A stretch of 64,000 nucleotides of DNA from CAXMRP01 sp965216515 (GTDB lineage: Bacteria > Pseudomonadota > Alphaproteobacteria > Rhizobiales > Afifellaceae): positions 2,418,001 to 2,482,000 of the forward strand of contig OZ244173.1 of the NCBI GenBank assembly GCA_965216515.1, given 5' to 3'. Position 1 is the first letter of the stretch; each line of letters starts with the position of its first letter. The notes below the pieces were generated by a model that made no database searches, had not been told where the DNA came from, and worked only from the letters and a program-made list of their open reading frames with translations. The position numbers and the translations under genes are program-made. Positions 1-9,059 of the stretch are shown here, piece after piece.

Positions 1-58
1 CGTCCCGTTTCGCCGCCATTGACCATCCCCGATGCCTCGGCCACTCTCCGACCGGCAT

Positions 59-1675
59 ATGGGCGACACACAAACTCACGATGTTGTTGTTGTCGGTGGC
101 GGTCCGGTGGGCCTGGGCCTGGCGATCGAGTTGGGCCAGCGCGGCATCCGGGTCGCTGTCGTTGAGCGCGCGACCGCCATGCACACCGTCCCGAAGGGCC
201 AGAACCTGACCCAGCGGACCACCGAGCATTTCCATTTCTGGGGATGCGGAAAGGAATTGCGGGCGGCCCGGGTCCTGCCGGCCGGCTACGATGCCGGCGG
301 ACTTGTCAGCTATCGCCAGATCTTGAGTGACTACGCATATGAATGGTTGCCGCGCCATGCCGTGCGGCAGTTCTATTTCACCGACAACGAACGATTGCCG
401 CAATACGCCACGGAAAACGTGTTGCGGGCCCGCGCCGGCGCCATTCCGGAAATCACGATCTTCTACGGATGGTCGGGCGAGGAATTCGAGCAGGACGGAG
501 ATGGTGTTGAAGTGTCGATCAGGAGTTGCGAAACCGGTGCGGTCCGAAACCTGCGCGGCGCATACTGTGTCGGATGCGACGGCAGCCAGTCTGCTGTCCG
601 CGCCGCCGCCGGATTGCCGCAGGACTTGTCGGCCCATGACAGGCTGATGGTCCTTCTGGTGTTTCGTGCCAGCGGCCTTCAGCGCCTGCTGTCGGTCCAT
701 CCGCCGAAATCGTTCTACAACGTCCTTCATCCTGATCTTGATGGCTACTGGCAGTTTCTCGGCCGGGTTGATCTCGGAACCACCTGGTTTTTCCACAGCC
801 CCGTTCCGCCGGGAACGACCCGGGAGAATTTCGACTTCAAGGCGCTTTTGCACAGCGTGGTCGGACAGCCGTTTGATCTTGAACTGGATCATGTCGGCTT
901 TTGGGAATTGCGGTTTGCCGTCGCCCGGCAATATCGGTCTGGGCGGATATTCATCGCCGGCGATGCCGCCCACAGCCATCCGCCCTATGGCGGATACGGC
1001 ATCAACACCGGGTTTGAGGATTCCCGCAATCTCGGCTGGAAACTCGCCGCGCAGATCCGCGGTTGGGCCGGCGCCGGGCTTCTCGACAGTTATTCCGCCG
1101 AGCGCCAGCCGGTCTTTGCCTCAACGGCACGCGATTTTATCGAGAATTTCATCATTGAGGACAGGGCGTTCTTGCGCCGCTACAGCCCGGAAAAGGATGA
1201 GGCGGAATTCGCGTCCAGATGGCGCCGCCGCAACGCCGATGCCGCAGAGGTCCGGGCCTTTGAGCCGAACTATGAAGGATCCCCGATCGTTTTCGGGGGC
1301 GGAGCGGGACCGCCTTCCGCCCTGGGCGATCATCGGCTGGAAGCGCGGGCGGGCCACCATCTGGCGCCGGCGCTATTGTCCGACGGGCGCAACATATATG
1401 ACGCGCTGGGACGGGACTTTGCGCTGCTTGCCTTTGGCGCCGACCCCGACATGGTCGCTGATTTCCGTCAGTCCGCCGGCACGCTCGGTATCCCGTTGCG
1501 GGTTATTGGCGACGACGAATCACAGTGCCAGCAGCGCTATCGCGCACCGCTGGTTCTGGTGCGCCCGGACAATTTCATTGCCTGGGTTGGCGCAAACGGG
1601 CCGGCTGAACAAATCCTGGCGACCGCCATCGGATCCTCCGACGACAGCCGCTGCCTCCGCGGGCCTAGTCCGTAG
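59..1675 (+). CDS. FAD-dependent aromatic-type monooxygenase
   Basis: Class A flavoprotein hydroxylase of the PheA/TfdB/MhpA type, expected to hydroxylate an aromatic or related ring with NAD(P)H and O2. The N-terminus carries the FAD-binding Rossmann motif GGGPVG (about residues 13-18). The DG motif GCDGSQSAVR lies near 172-181, and the second FAD/ribityl motif GRIFIAGDAAHSHPP lies near 296-310, followed by GINTGFEDSRNLGWKL. The roughly 538-residue length and a thioredoxin-like C-terminal tail fit the family. Neither candidate ATG (32 or 59) has a strong ribosome site; 59 is chosen because it places the Rossmann strand at the usual distance from the start. The 3' end overlaps the convergent SDR gene by 11 bp. 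The substrate cannot be told from sequence; the neighbouring SDR and amidohydrolase suggest a catabolic role. Confidence 0.85.
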   Translation: MGDTQTHDVVVVGGGPVGLGLAIELGQRGIRVAVVERATAMHTVPKGQNLTQRTTEHFHFWGCGKELRAARVLPAGYDAGGLVSYRQILSDYAYEWLPRHAVRQFYFTDNERLPQYATENVLRARAGAIPEITIFYGWSGEEFEQDGDGVEVSIRSCETGAVRNLRGAYCVGCDGSQSAVRAAAGLPQDLSAHDRLMVLLVFRASGLQRLLSVHPPKSFYNVLHPDLDGYWQFLGRVDLGTTWFFHSPVPPGTTRENFDFKALLHSVVGQPFDLELDHVGFWELRFAVARQYRSGRIFIAGDAAHSHPPYGGYGINTGFEDSRNLGWKLAAQIRGWAGAGLLDSYSAERQPVFASTARDFIENFIIEDRAFLRRYSPEKDEAEFASRWRRRNADAAEVRAFEPNYEGSPIVFGGGAGPPSALGDHRLEARAGHHLAPALLSDGRNIYDALGRDFALLAFGADPDMVADFRQSAGTLGIPLRVIGDDESQCQQRYRAPLVLVRPDNFIAWVGANGPAEQILATAIGSSDDSRCLRGPSP

Positions 1676-2447
1676 CGGCCCCCAACTTGTGCAAATCAGA
1701 ATTCGCCAACGCGCCGACACCCCCGTCGACGGCAATATCCGCACCCTTGATCCAGGCGCTTTGCGGCCCGGCAAGAAAACAGATCACCTCGGCAATTTCG
1801 TCCGCCGTCCCCGGTCGGCCGGTTCGCGCGATGGCCGTGCGGGCCCGATCACCAAAGGCAGCAATGAAATCGTCCAGAATACCCGTCGACACCGCCGCCG
1901 GGCTCACCGTATTGGCGCGCACGCCTTGCCCGAGAAGACGCTCCGCCTGCGCCATTGTCCAAACGATCACGGCTTCCTTGGAAAGGTCATAGGCACGAAC
2001 CGGATCAATCCGGTGCGCGGCGACGAACGACGGCAGTTCACCGGCGTTCGCCAGGCGCATCAGCGCCTTCACCTGGGACAGGTTATCCCGCCACCGTGCA
2101 CCAGCCCGCGATGCCATGTTTACGATCGCAGCTTGGTTGGAAAGTTTCGGCTCCAGCGCCCGGGTCAACGCGACCAGGCCGAAATAGTTGACCGCGAGCA
2201 CCGTTTCCTGGAGCCCCGCCCGTGGCGGCAGGCCGGCGCTGTTGATCACCGCGTCGAGACCGTCTTCCACCCGGCCGGCCGCGCCGGCGATCGCTTCCGG
2301 ATCGCTAAGATCCACATCGATCCATTGGTCGCAATCTCCGGAAGGTTCCTGGCGGTCGAAACAGGCGACCCACGCGCCCTGGCTTTTCAGCTTTTTCGCC
2401 GCCGCCGCGCCAATTCCGTTGGCCCCGCCTGAGATCGCCACCCGCAT
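1665..2447 (-). CDS. short-chain dehydrogenase/reductase (3-alpha-HSD/coniferyl-alcohol dehydrogenase type)
   Basis: Classical SDR of 260 residues, a cytoplasmic NAD(P)-dependent alcohol/ketone oxidoreductase. The cofactor loop is SGGANGIG (6-13), the NNAG-like motif is NSAG (69-72), the catalytic serine is in NMAS (S113) and the YxxxK pair is Y153/K157 in YDLSK. The 40-residue spacing between the catalytic Ser and Tyr, together with VNYFG and the GLPP segment, resembles the 3-alpha-hydroxysteroid dehydrogenase/coniferyl-alcohol dehydrogenase subgroup, which has an insertion there. That subgroup call is inference. The gene starts one base away from the stop of the OsmC-family gene transcribed just before it, so the two are probably cotranscribed. 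Its 3' end overlaps the convergent monooxygenase gene by 11 bp. Confidence 0.85.
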   Translation of the reverse strand: MRVAISGGANGIGAAAAKKLKSQGAWVACFDRQEPSGDCDQWIDVDLSDPEAIAGAAGRVEDGLDAVINSAGLPPRAGLQETVLAVNYFGLVALTRALEPKLSNQAAIVNMASRAGARWRDNLSQVKALMRLANAGELPSFVAAHRIDPVRAYDLSKEAVIVWTMAQAERLLGQGVRANTVSPAAVSTGILDDFIAAFGDRARTAIARTGRPGTADEIAEVICFLAGPQSAWIKGADIAVDGGVGALANSDLHKLGAATD

Positions 2448-2448
2448 A

Positions 2449-3651
2449 TCAGCCGATCCTCGACACGCTCAATTTCGTCTTGAGGTCGGTCCGGCACAGC
2501 GCATGGAGGAAGCACGTCTGTTCGGAAATATCGAGCATCTCCTGCGCCGTCTCGTCCGGCTCCGCCGTTTCCAGATATACATGGGTTTCCACCGGATCGG
2601 CCTCACCCGCCCGCCCGGTGCCGCCCGAAGCGCCGCCAAGCGAGAAGTGCGTGTCCTGGACAATGCGGTAGTCCGGGAGATCCAGATCGAGCATCGACAC
2701 GAAACGCCCGAACTGGGTCATGAAGCAGAAGCCGATACCGGCGCTGATAAACGTGTTTGCATCCGGTGCCCGCCCCAGGCCGCCATTTTCCGGCGCCTCT
2801 TCGCTGAGCAACTGAAACATGCTGCCGTGCGGCGAGTACATAAGCTGGCGAATCTCTTTCATGCCGTCCGCGCGCAATGTCGCAATGGCGCCGATATCGA
2901 GCCTGCGGTTCTGTTCGTCGGTGAGCGACGAACCGCTGGCCGAGGTCCCAAGCGCAACCGTTTTTTTTGGCGTTTGCGCCAGCCGTTTCATCAGCACCAG
3001 ATCCGATGCAGCCGCTCGGGCGCCCAGGAATTTGTCGCCGGGATCGGGCATTTGCGGTCCATCCAGTTCCGCCACGTTTTTCGTCGGCAATGGGCGACCG
3101 TTCCGGCCCAGCCGGAACAGGCTTGTCAACCGGCCGCGCAACAGCCCGTTGAGCGGCGAGGCATGGATCGCATCCATCAGGAACTGATTGAGCGCGGCGT
3201 CTTCCAGATCGCAGTCGATCTCCACCTGAAGCTCCACCGGCTCGGCGCCGCCGACCATCGTCCGCTTCGGCATCGAGCCCTTCATCGTGTAGTAGTTGTC
3301 CTGGACGAGGCGCAATTGGCGTATCGCCACATTTCGTTGCGCAGCCAGTGCCGTGATCTCGTTCATATAGCTTGCAATCATGCCCGTGGTCAGAAATGCC
3401 AGCGGACACGGCGCCTTGTTGTGGCCGTTGAGATACGGCCCCTCATCGCTGACAAGCCGCCAGGTCCGGCCGGTCCGGGCCGAACGCACGAGCGCCTCCT
3501 TCTGAAACCCCGACAATGACCGCACCCATGTGCGAAGCGCATCGCCCTTTCGGTTCTCCGGTGGGACGATCCCCACCTCGTCGCCATTGGCCACCGGAAA
3601 AAAAGGCGGTGTGCCACTCGTTCCGATCAGGTCTTCACCCAGTTTCGCCAT
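2449..3651 (-). CDS. tandem OsmC-like protein
   Basis: About 400 residues that read as two OsmC-like halves; the family is normally about 140 residues per subunit and dimeric, so this looks like a fused dimer. The N-terminal half has the first family cysteine in APCPLAFLTTG. At the position of the second (usual pattern HxVCP) it shows IHASPLNGLL, with Ser in place of Cys. The C-terminal half keeps both: GIGFCFMTQFGR and SEQTCFLHALC. OsmC proteins reduce organic peroxides with a Cys pair, so only the second half looks fully equipped. The ATG at 3651 is preferred to an ATG 41 codons upstream because AAGGATTGGG precedes it and the extra N-terminus is compositionally unlike protein. It is probably cotranscribed with the SDR gene. 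OsmC assignment is by motif memory and moderately sure. Confidence 0.65.
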   Translation of the reverse strand: MAKLGEDLIGTSGTPPFFPVANGDEVGIVPPENRKGDALRTWVRSLSGFQKEALVRSARTGRTWRLVSDEGPYLNGHNKAPCPLAFLTTGMIASYMNEITALAAQRNVAIRQLRLVQDNYYTMKGSMPKRTMVGGAEPVELQVEIDCDLEDAALNQFLMDAIHASPLNGLLRGRLTSLFRLGRNGRPLPTKNVAELDGPQMPDPGDKFLGARAAASDLVLMKRLAQTPKKTVALGTSASGSSLTDEQNRRLDIGAIATLRADGMKEIRQLMYSPHGSMFQLLSEEAPENGGLGRAPDANTFISAGIGFCFMTQFGRFVSMLDLDLPDYRIVQDTHFSLGGASGGTGRAGEADPVETHVYLETAEPDETAQEMLDISEQTCFLHALCRTDLKTKLSVSRIG

Positions 3652-3933
3652 CCTGTCACCCAATCCTTCACGCCTTGTGCCATCGCCGGCCGGCGCCGGC
3701 CGGTTTGTCCAGGCCATGGGTGCACCCGGTCCCCGCGATCTGGCCGTCCGCCGCCGGTGTCCGGCACGCATCATGAGGCAATACTATGCCCGAACAATAT
3801 GAAAATCGATCAGCGGCTTGCCGCGCGTCGCCGGAACACCTCCCAGCTTGCTCGCCGATGGCGCGGCTCATAGATTGCGGAGCCGGACCCGCGACGGGCC
3901 GGCAGCCCGGGTGACCAAGGAAGGAAGGGCGGC

Positions 3934-4830
3934 ATGATCGATTTCCCGATTGTCGACAGCCATGTTCATTTGTGCAATCCGGAACGCCTGTCCTATGGCT
4001 GGATGAAGGAGGCGCCGGCCTTGGCCCGCGAGGTTCTGCCCGCGCATTTGTTCGCCGCCGCCGCGCCCCATGTCATCGACCAGTTCGTGTTCGTGGAAGT
4101 CGATGTCGACCAGCCCCGGTATCTCGATGAGGCCGACTGGGTCGCCGAACTGGGCAAATCCGAATCCCGCCTTGCCGGCATGGTCGCCTCGCTGCCGCTG
4201 GAAAAAGGCACCGCGCTGGCCGGAGATCTCGATCGGTTGTGCCAATATGATCTCTTGCGGAGCGTTCGCCGGCTGATCCAGGACAAGCCGGATCCCGAAT
4301 TTTGCATCAGGCCCGATTTTATCGCCGGCCTGAACATGCTCGGCGCCCGGGACATAGCGTTCGATATTTGCATCCTGCATCATCAGATGCCGGCGGCGCT
4401 GGAAATGGTACGCCAGTGCCCCGACGTGCGTTTCGTGCTCGACCATATCGGCAAGCCGGGCATCAAGGCCGGCCTGCTTGATCCCTGGCGGCAGCATATG
4501 CGCGAGCTGGCGGCGATGGAGAATGTCTATTGCAAGATATCCGGCGTCGTGACCGAAGCCGACCACAATTCATGGACGCGCGAGCAGGTCCGGCCCTACA
4601 TCGAACATGCCATCGCCTGTTTCGGGTTCGACCGCGCCATGTTCGGCGGCGATTGGCACGTGCTGGAATTGGCCGGAACCTATCCCGGCTGGGTCGACAT
4701 TGTCGACTGGGTCGTCGCGGATGCCAGCGACGACGAGCGCCGCAAACTGTTCCGCGATACGGCGACGGCTTTCTACCGCCTGAATTCCGCCGGCGTGTCA
4801 GACCGCCCTGGCGTGCCGCCTGCCGGTTGA
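3934..4830 (+). CDS. amidohydrolase (amidohydrolase_2, lactonase-like)
   Basis: TIM-barrel metal-dependent hydrolase of 298 residues, similar in form to L-fuconolactonase and 2-pyrone-4,6-dicarboxylate lactonase. Visible motifs are the strand-1 DSHVHL (residues 8-13), FVLDHIGKPG around 168-177 and MFGGDWHVLE near 234-243, which supply the usual His/Asp active-site ligands. The ATG is preceded by AAGGAAGG, which fixes the start. It stands alone on the plus strand between two minus-strand genes; its last 33 bp overlap the end of hemN. Substrate unknown: lactone hydrolysis in sugar or aromatic-acid breakdown is the family role. Confidence 0.8.
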   Translation: MIDFPIVDSHVHLCNPERLSYGWMKEAPALAREVLPAHLFAAAAPHVIDQFVFVEVDVDQPRYLDEADWVAELGKSESRLAGMVASLPLEKGTALAGDLDRLCQYDLLRSVRRLIQDKPDPEFCIRPDFIAGLNMLGARDIAFDICILHHQMPAALEMVRQCPDVRFVLDHIGKPGIKAGLLDPWRQHMRELAAMENVYCKISGVVTEADHNSWTREQVRPYIEHAIACFGFDRAMFGGDWHVLELAGTYPGWVDIVDWVVADASDDERRKLFRDTATAFYRLNSAGVSDRPGVPPAG

Positions 4831-6207
4831 CTGGGGAATGTCGTCGAAACAGGCGGCAATGTTCCGGATGTAGATTTCGCCGCCCGGCGTCGCGGCCACC
4901 CGCATGCCGTCAATCACTGCCAGACCGTCGGCCGCAAGCGGTTGCAGCGCCGCAAGAGCGGATGCAAACACCGCCGCCGTCTCGCCATGGCTGCGTGCGA
5001 TCGCGGCAAGATCGACAGAAAAATGGCACATCAGCTGCTCGATCACATCGCCGACCAGCCGGTGCCGGTCTACCAGCGCCACGCCGCGCACGACCGGCAA
5101 CCGGCCGTCGGCCAGCGCCGTCCGGTATCCCAGAAGGTGCGGATCGTTCTGGACGTGTCCCTGGCGGAATGTCCCGATGGAGGATGCACCAAATCCGATC
5201 AGCGTCGGCGTCGAATCCGTTGTGTAGCCCTGGAAATTCCGCCGCAGCCGTCCCTCCGCCTGCGCCAGACTCAGGGGATCGCGGGGTTTGGCGTAATGGT
5301 CCAGACCAATCGGTACATACCCCGATTCGACGAGTTTGGCCCGCACCGCCAGGGACTGGTCGAACCGCTCGCGGGCGCCCGGCAGCCTTGTCGCATCGAT
5401 TGCGTTCTGGTTTTTCTTGAACCACGGCACATGGGCGTAGCCGAACACCGCAAACCGGTCCGGTGCCAGCGTGGCGCACATTTGCGCTGATCGCGTGACA
5501 TGAGCAACCGTTTGTCCCGGCAGGCCGTACATCAGATCCATGTTGATCCCGGCCACACCCGCCGCGCGCAGTCTGTGCACGCAATCCGCCACCACGTCGA
5601 AGGGCTGCATACGATTGATCAGCGCCTGAACGTCCGCTGAGACATCCTGAACGCCAAGACTGATCCGCGGCACCCCGTGGCCGATGAGCACGGCGATATG
5701 TTCATCGCTGAGTGTCCGCGGATCGACCTCCATTGCAATCTCGGTCCGCGCGTGAAACGAAAAGCCCGCCTTCAGCGATTGAATGACCAGTTCCAGTTCT
5801 TCCGGCGAAAGGAAGTTCGGTGTGCCGCCGCCGAAATGGACGTGGCTGACCGTCGCGTCCGCCGAGACCAGCTCCGCGATGATCGCGATCTCCCGCATCA
5901 GGGCGTCCAGATAGTCGGATATCCGGTCTTGCCGGTTCGGGACCGTCGTATGGCAGCCGCAATACCAGCAGAGCGATTGGCAGAACGGGATATGGACATA
6001 GAGCGACAGCGGCTCGCCGGCGGCAATCTCTCCGAGCCAGCCCCGATAAGTCGCGGCGTCGACCTCGTCGCCGAACCTGTTGGCCGGCGGATAGCTTGTA
6101 TACCGCGGTATGGCGGCCAGGGCATAGGTGTCGAAAAAGGCCGGTTCCTGCCTGCTTTTCGCCGTCATGCCCGCGCCCCCGTCCAGACCGCTCTCAACTT
6201 GGATCAT
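4798..6207 (-). CDS. hemN: oxygen-independent coproporphyrinogen III dehydrogenase
   Basis: Radical-SAM enzyme that decarboxylates coproporphyrinogen III to protoporphyrinogen IX without oxygen, in haem synthesis. The N-terminus has the HemN hallmark IPRYTSYPPANRF (33-45) and the iron-sulphur loop HIPFCQSLCWYCGC with C76, C80 and C83. The SAM-contact motif FGGGTPNF follows near 125-132. The length of 469 residues matches bacterial HemN, and the extended N-terminus argues against an HemW paralogue. The start has AGGGG a few bases upstream. A TTGAC-N4-GTCAA palindrome 73 bp before the start points to FNR-type anaerobic induction. It lies 112 bp downstream of the TPP-enzyme gene on the same strand but probably has its own promoter. 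Confidence 0.93.
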   Translation of the reverse strand: MIQVESGLDGGAGMTAKSRQEPAFFDTYALAAIPRYTSYPPANRFGDEVDAATYRGWLGEIAAGEPLSLYVHIPFCQSLCWYCGCHTTVPNRQDRISDYLDALMREIAIIAELVSADATVSHVHFGGGTPNFLSPEELELVIQSLKAGFSFHARTEIAMEVDPRTLSDEHIAVLIGHGVPRISLGVQDVSADVQALINRMQPFDVVADCVHRLRAAGVAGINMDLMYGLPGQTVAHVTRSAQMCATLAPDRFAVFGYAHVPWFKKNQNAIDATRLPGARERFDQSLAVRAKLVESGYVPIGLDHYAKPRDPLSLAQAEGRLRRNFQGYTTDSTPTLIGFGASSIGTFRQGHVQNDPHLLGYRTALADGRLPVVRGVALVDRHRLVGDVIEQLMCHFSVDLAAIARSHGETAAVFASALAALQPLAADGLAVIDGMRVAATPGGEIYIRNIAACFDDIPQSTGRRHARAV

Positions 6208-6279
6208 CGATTACCCCTGTCGGTGCCGCGGGACCGGACCGCCGCCGATATCGGATGCCACGGGCGGTGATACCGGACT

Positions 6280-6293
6280 TTGACGTGGGTCAA
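6280..6293. promoter_or_regulatory. FNR-type binding site upstream of hemN
   Basis: Perfect palindrome TTGAC-GTGG-GTCAA in the 112-bp gap between the TPP-enzyme gene and hemN, centred about 79 bp before the hemN start. It matches the alphaproteobacterial FNR/FnrL consensus TTGAY-N4-RTCAA. hemN is a classical FNR target, which makes the match meaningful; binding itself is inferred. Confidence 0.75.
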
Positions 6294-6319
6294 GCGCAAC
6301 AGATGACCGGGTCGGCGGA

Positions 6320-8038
6320 TCAGGCCACCCATTCGGTCACCGGCGCGGCAGCATCTTCCAGCGGTTGCGTGACGATATCGACCAGCGTCGGTCCGTCGTG
6401 GGCCAACACTTCTCTCATAGTGCGCTCAAGTTGCGCGGGATCATCGACCCGCCAGGACCTTATCCCGAAGGCGGATCCGATCGCCGCATGGTCGGTTCGG
6501 GAAAAATCGACCGAGAAGTAACGCGCCCCGAACCCGGATTTCTGACCCGCCTTGATCCAACCGTAGGACCCGTTGGAAAAGATGATGATCGTAATCGGCA
6601 GGTCCAGGCGGCGGACGGTTTCCAGCTCGCCGGCGCACATGCCGAAGGAACCGTCACCCATCGCGCAGACGACCTTCGCATCCGGGCGGCCGATTTGCGC
6701 ACCGATACCGGCCGCCAGTGAATATCCCAGTGCGCCATGGGCGCGGTTGGTGATGAAATGCCGTCCGGCACGCGGCCACTGATACCAGGCCGAAAAATAA
6801 GGGCACGGCGTTCCCGGATCGGCACAAATCACCGCCTCATCAGGCAGCAGCTCTTGCAGAACCGCGATGACCCGCTCCGGCCGGATCGGCCTTTCGCCGG
6901 ATTCCGCCAACGCGCCGAATCCCCGCCACTTGTCCGTTTTCGCCGCCGCGACCGCCTTGTGCCCGGCTTTGCTTACAGGTTCCGCACCCGCGATCGACCG
7001 GTTGATTGCCGCAAGCCCCGCCTTCACGTCGGCGACCACCGCCGCCTCGGTCCGATACGAGGCGCCGACAACCGCCGGATCGGCGTCCAGATGCAGGATC
7101 GTGACGCCCGGCTTGGGACAGCGCCACCGCTCCGTCGTCACCGATCCGGCCCGACAACCGATGAAGAAAACACAATCGGCCTGCTCGACCAGCGCGCGGG
7201 TCGCCGGCGAACCGCCATTGGACCCCGCGACACCGGCGCAATTTGGATGGGTCTCCGCCAACGCTCCCTGTCCGCTGACGCTGGTCACCACGGGGATGTC
7301 GATGCGTTCGACAAGCGCCGCAAGTTCTTCGCATGCCCCGGACAGGACAACGCCGCCGCCGCAAACCACAACCGGGTGTTTGGCCGCCAGCAGACACGTG
7401 GTCAGTGCCGCCACAGTGTCCTCCCGCGGCTCGGCCCGATGCCCGGGATAGGTCGAAAAAGCCGGATCTGCCCAGATATCATCATCGGCGACCACTGCCT
7501 TTTGGACATCGAACGGCAATCCCAGATGCACCGAACCGCAATGGCCCGTGGTCATTTCCCGGAATGCCCGCCGCACCATCCGCGGCAACACGTCCGGCGA
7601 CCGGACAACGCCGTTCCACTTGGTCAGCGGGCGAAAAAGCGCCTCCTGATCCAGTTCCGTCAGCGGAAACCGGCCCGCCGCCGTCGTGGCAACGTCGGTC
7701 GTGATCGCCAGCACGGGAACGGAGCTTTCGTTCGCCTCCACAAGCCCGGGCAGAATATAGGTTGCACCGCCCCCCGATGGGCCTTCGCAAACCCCCGGCC
7801 GGCCGGTGACCCGCGCATAGGCATCGGCCATATAGGCGGCATGACGTTCGTCGCGGGTCAGAATATGCGCCATCCCGTGGTCGAGACATGCCAGGGCATC
7901 GTAGAATGGCAGGCTGGTGTCACCGCACAGTCCGAAGATGTGCCGCACCCCGTGGCCGGCAAGCAACCGCACCAGCGCCTCCGCTCCGGTCGCCGTATTG
8001 CGCCTTTCCCTGCCCGAACCCGATTGCACCTGCGCCAT
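6320..8038 (-). CDS. thiamine pyrophosphate-dependent enzyme (acetolactate synthase-like)
   Basis: Full-length member of the TPP enzyme family (about 572 residues) with the three usual domains. The N-terminal pyrimidine domain has LTRDERHAAYMADAYAR with the catalytic glutamate near residue 64. The central domain has VVVCGGGVVLSGA. The C-terminal domain has the diphosphate motif GDGSFGMCAGELETVRRL followed by FSNGSYGWIK near 460-490. It could be a benzoylformate decarboxylase-, oxalyl-CoA decarboxylase- or acetolactate synthase-like enzyme; no small subunit is present, which argues against anabolic acetolactate synthase. The ATG at 8038 is preferred to one 45 codons upstream because homology begins soon after it. 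The gene is divergent from the racemase-family gene, suggesting a shared control region. Confidence 0.8.
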   Translation of the reverse strand: MAQVQSGSGRERRNTATGAEALVRLLAGHGVRHIFGLCGDTSLPFYDALACLDHGMAHILTRDERHAAYMADAYARVTGRPGVCEGPSGGGATYILPGLVEANESSVPVLAITTDVATTAAGRFPLTELDQEALFRPLTKWNGVVRSPDVLPRMVRRAFREMTTGHCGSVHLGLPFDVQKAVVADDDIWADPAFSTYPGHRAEPREDTVAALTTCLLAAKHPVVVCGGGVVLSGACEELAALVERIDIPVVTSVSGQGALAETHPNCAGVAGSNGGSPATRALVEQADCVFFIGCRAGSVTTERWRCPKPGVTILHLDADPAVVGASYRTEAAVVADVKAGLAAINRSIAGAEPVSKAGHKAVAAAKTDKWRGFGALAESGERPIRPERVIAVLQELLPDEAVICADPGTPCPYFSAWYQWPRAGRHFITNRAHGALGYSLAAGIGAQIGRPDAKVVCAMGDGSFGMCAGELETVRRLDLPITIIIFSNGSYGWIKAGQKSGFGARYFSVDFSRTDHAAIGSAFGIRSWRVDDPAQLERTMREVLAHDGPTLVDIVTQPLEDAAAPVTEWVA

Positions 8039-8209
8039 ATTGCCCTGCCCGTCCACAAACGATCGCCCGAACCGGAGATCCGGCACAAGCGATCCGTCGG
8101 TTCCTGTCGCCGCCGCCGATCCACACGGATATAATACGAGTACGATAATGCCCGATCGGCCCGCTGCGGTCATGGCATATTTGCCGGCTTTCAGGGAGAC
8201 AGAAGCACA

Positions 8210-8920
8210 TTGAAGGTTTCCGGCGGCAGGAACATTTACGGCGTGCCACTGGGCATTTTGATGCTGGAATCGGCCTTTCCCCGAATCCGCGGCGACATGG
8301 GCAATGCCCGCACCTGGCCGTTCCCGGTCTCCTACCGGATTGTGAAGGGCGCTTCACCGCATCGGGTGGTGCGCGAAAACGCCCACGGTCTCTACCCGCG
8401 ATTTCGGGACGCCGCCCTGGAGCTCCAGTCGCAAGGCGTGGGCGCGGTCACCACCAATTGCGGGTTTCTTGTCCTCTTCCAGGCGGATCTTGAAGCCGCA
8501 CTGGACATTCCCGTCCTCACATCGACCCTGCTCAAAGCCGCCACCATTCAGTCGTCGCTGCCGCCGGGAAAGAAACTGGGGATTCTGACGATATCCGCCG
8601 AAACCCTGACCGGGCACCACCTTCGGGCCGCCGCGGTGCCGCACGGCCTGCCGGTTGTCGGCGTGACGCCCGGCTGCGAGTTGCAAAGGGTCATCCTGGG
8701 CAATGAGAATGTTCTGGATGTGCAAAAAGCCGAACGCGATATGGTGGAAGCGTCAAAGCGGCTTGTGCGGGACAATCCGGACGTGGCGGCGATCCTGTTT
8801 GAATGCACAAACATGCCGCCCTATGCCGGGGCAGTCAGCCGGGCAACCGGATTGCCGGTCCATTCCAGCGTGACGATCGTCACCGAGCTGGTGAACGCCC
8901 TGCCCGGGGATTTCGGTTAG
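8210..8920 (+). CDS. aspartate/glutamate racemase family protein
   Basis: 236-residue protein of the Asp/Glu racemase (hydantoin racemase/maleate isomerase) superfamily. Two cysteines sit at the expected places: C84 in VTTNCGFL and a second in LFECTNMPPYA near residue 199, matching the paired catalytic thiols of cofactor-independent racemases. The start is a TTG with AGGGAG 11 bases upstream; no ATG fits. It is divergently arranged with the TPP-enzyme gene and followed by the PhyH-family gene about 140 bp later. Family members isomerise or cleave small dicarboxylates; the specific substrate is unknown. Confidence 0.75.
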   Translation: MKVSGGRNIYGVPLGILMLESAFPRIRGDMGNARTWPFPVSYRIVKGASPHRVVRENAHGLYPRFRDAALELQSQGVGAVTTNCGFLVLFQADLEAALDIPVLTSTLLKAATIQSSLPPGKKLGILTISAETLTGHHLRAAAVPHGLPVVGVTPGCELQRVILGNENVLDVQKAERDMVEASKRLVRDNPDVAAILFECTNMPPYAGAVSRATGLPVHSSVTIVTELVNALPGDFG

Positions 8921-9059
8921 CGGTTTCGCAGGCACAAATATTCGACGTCGGGATATGCCGGCATGCGCGGCCGGACCGAAAGGCGCGATATCGCAGCGAT
9001 TGACAGCAGACCGGCTTGAAGGTGCAATCGGAACAAAAGAGCAGGAAAGGGACAAGGCC

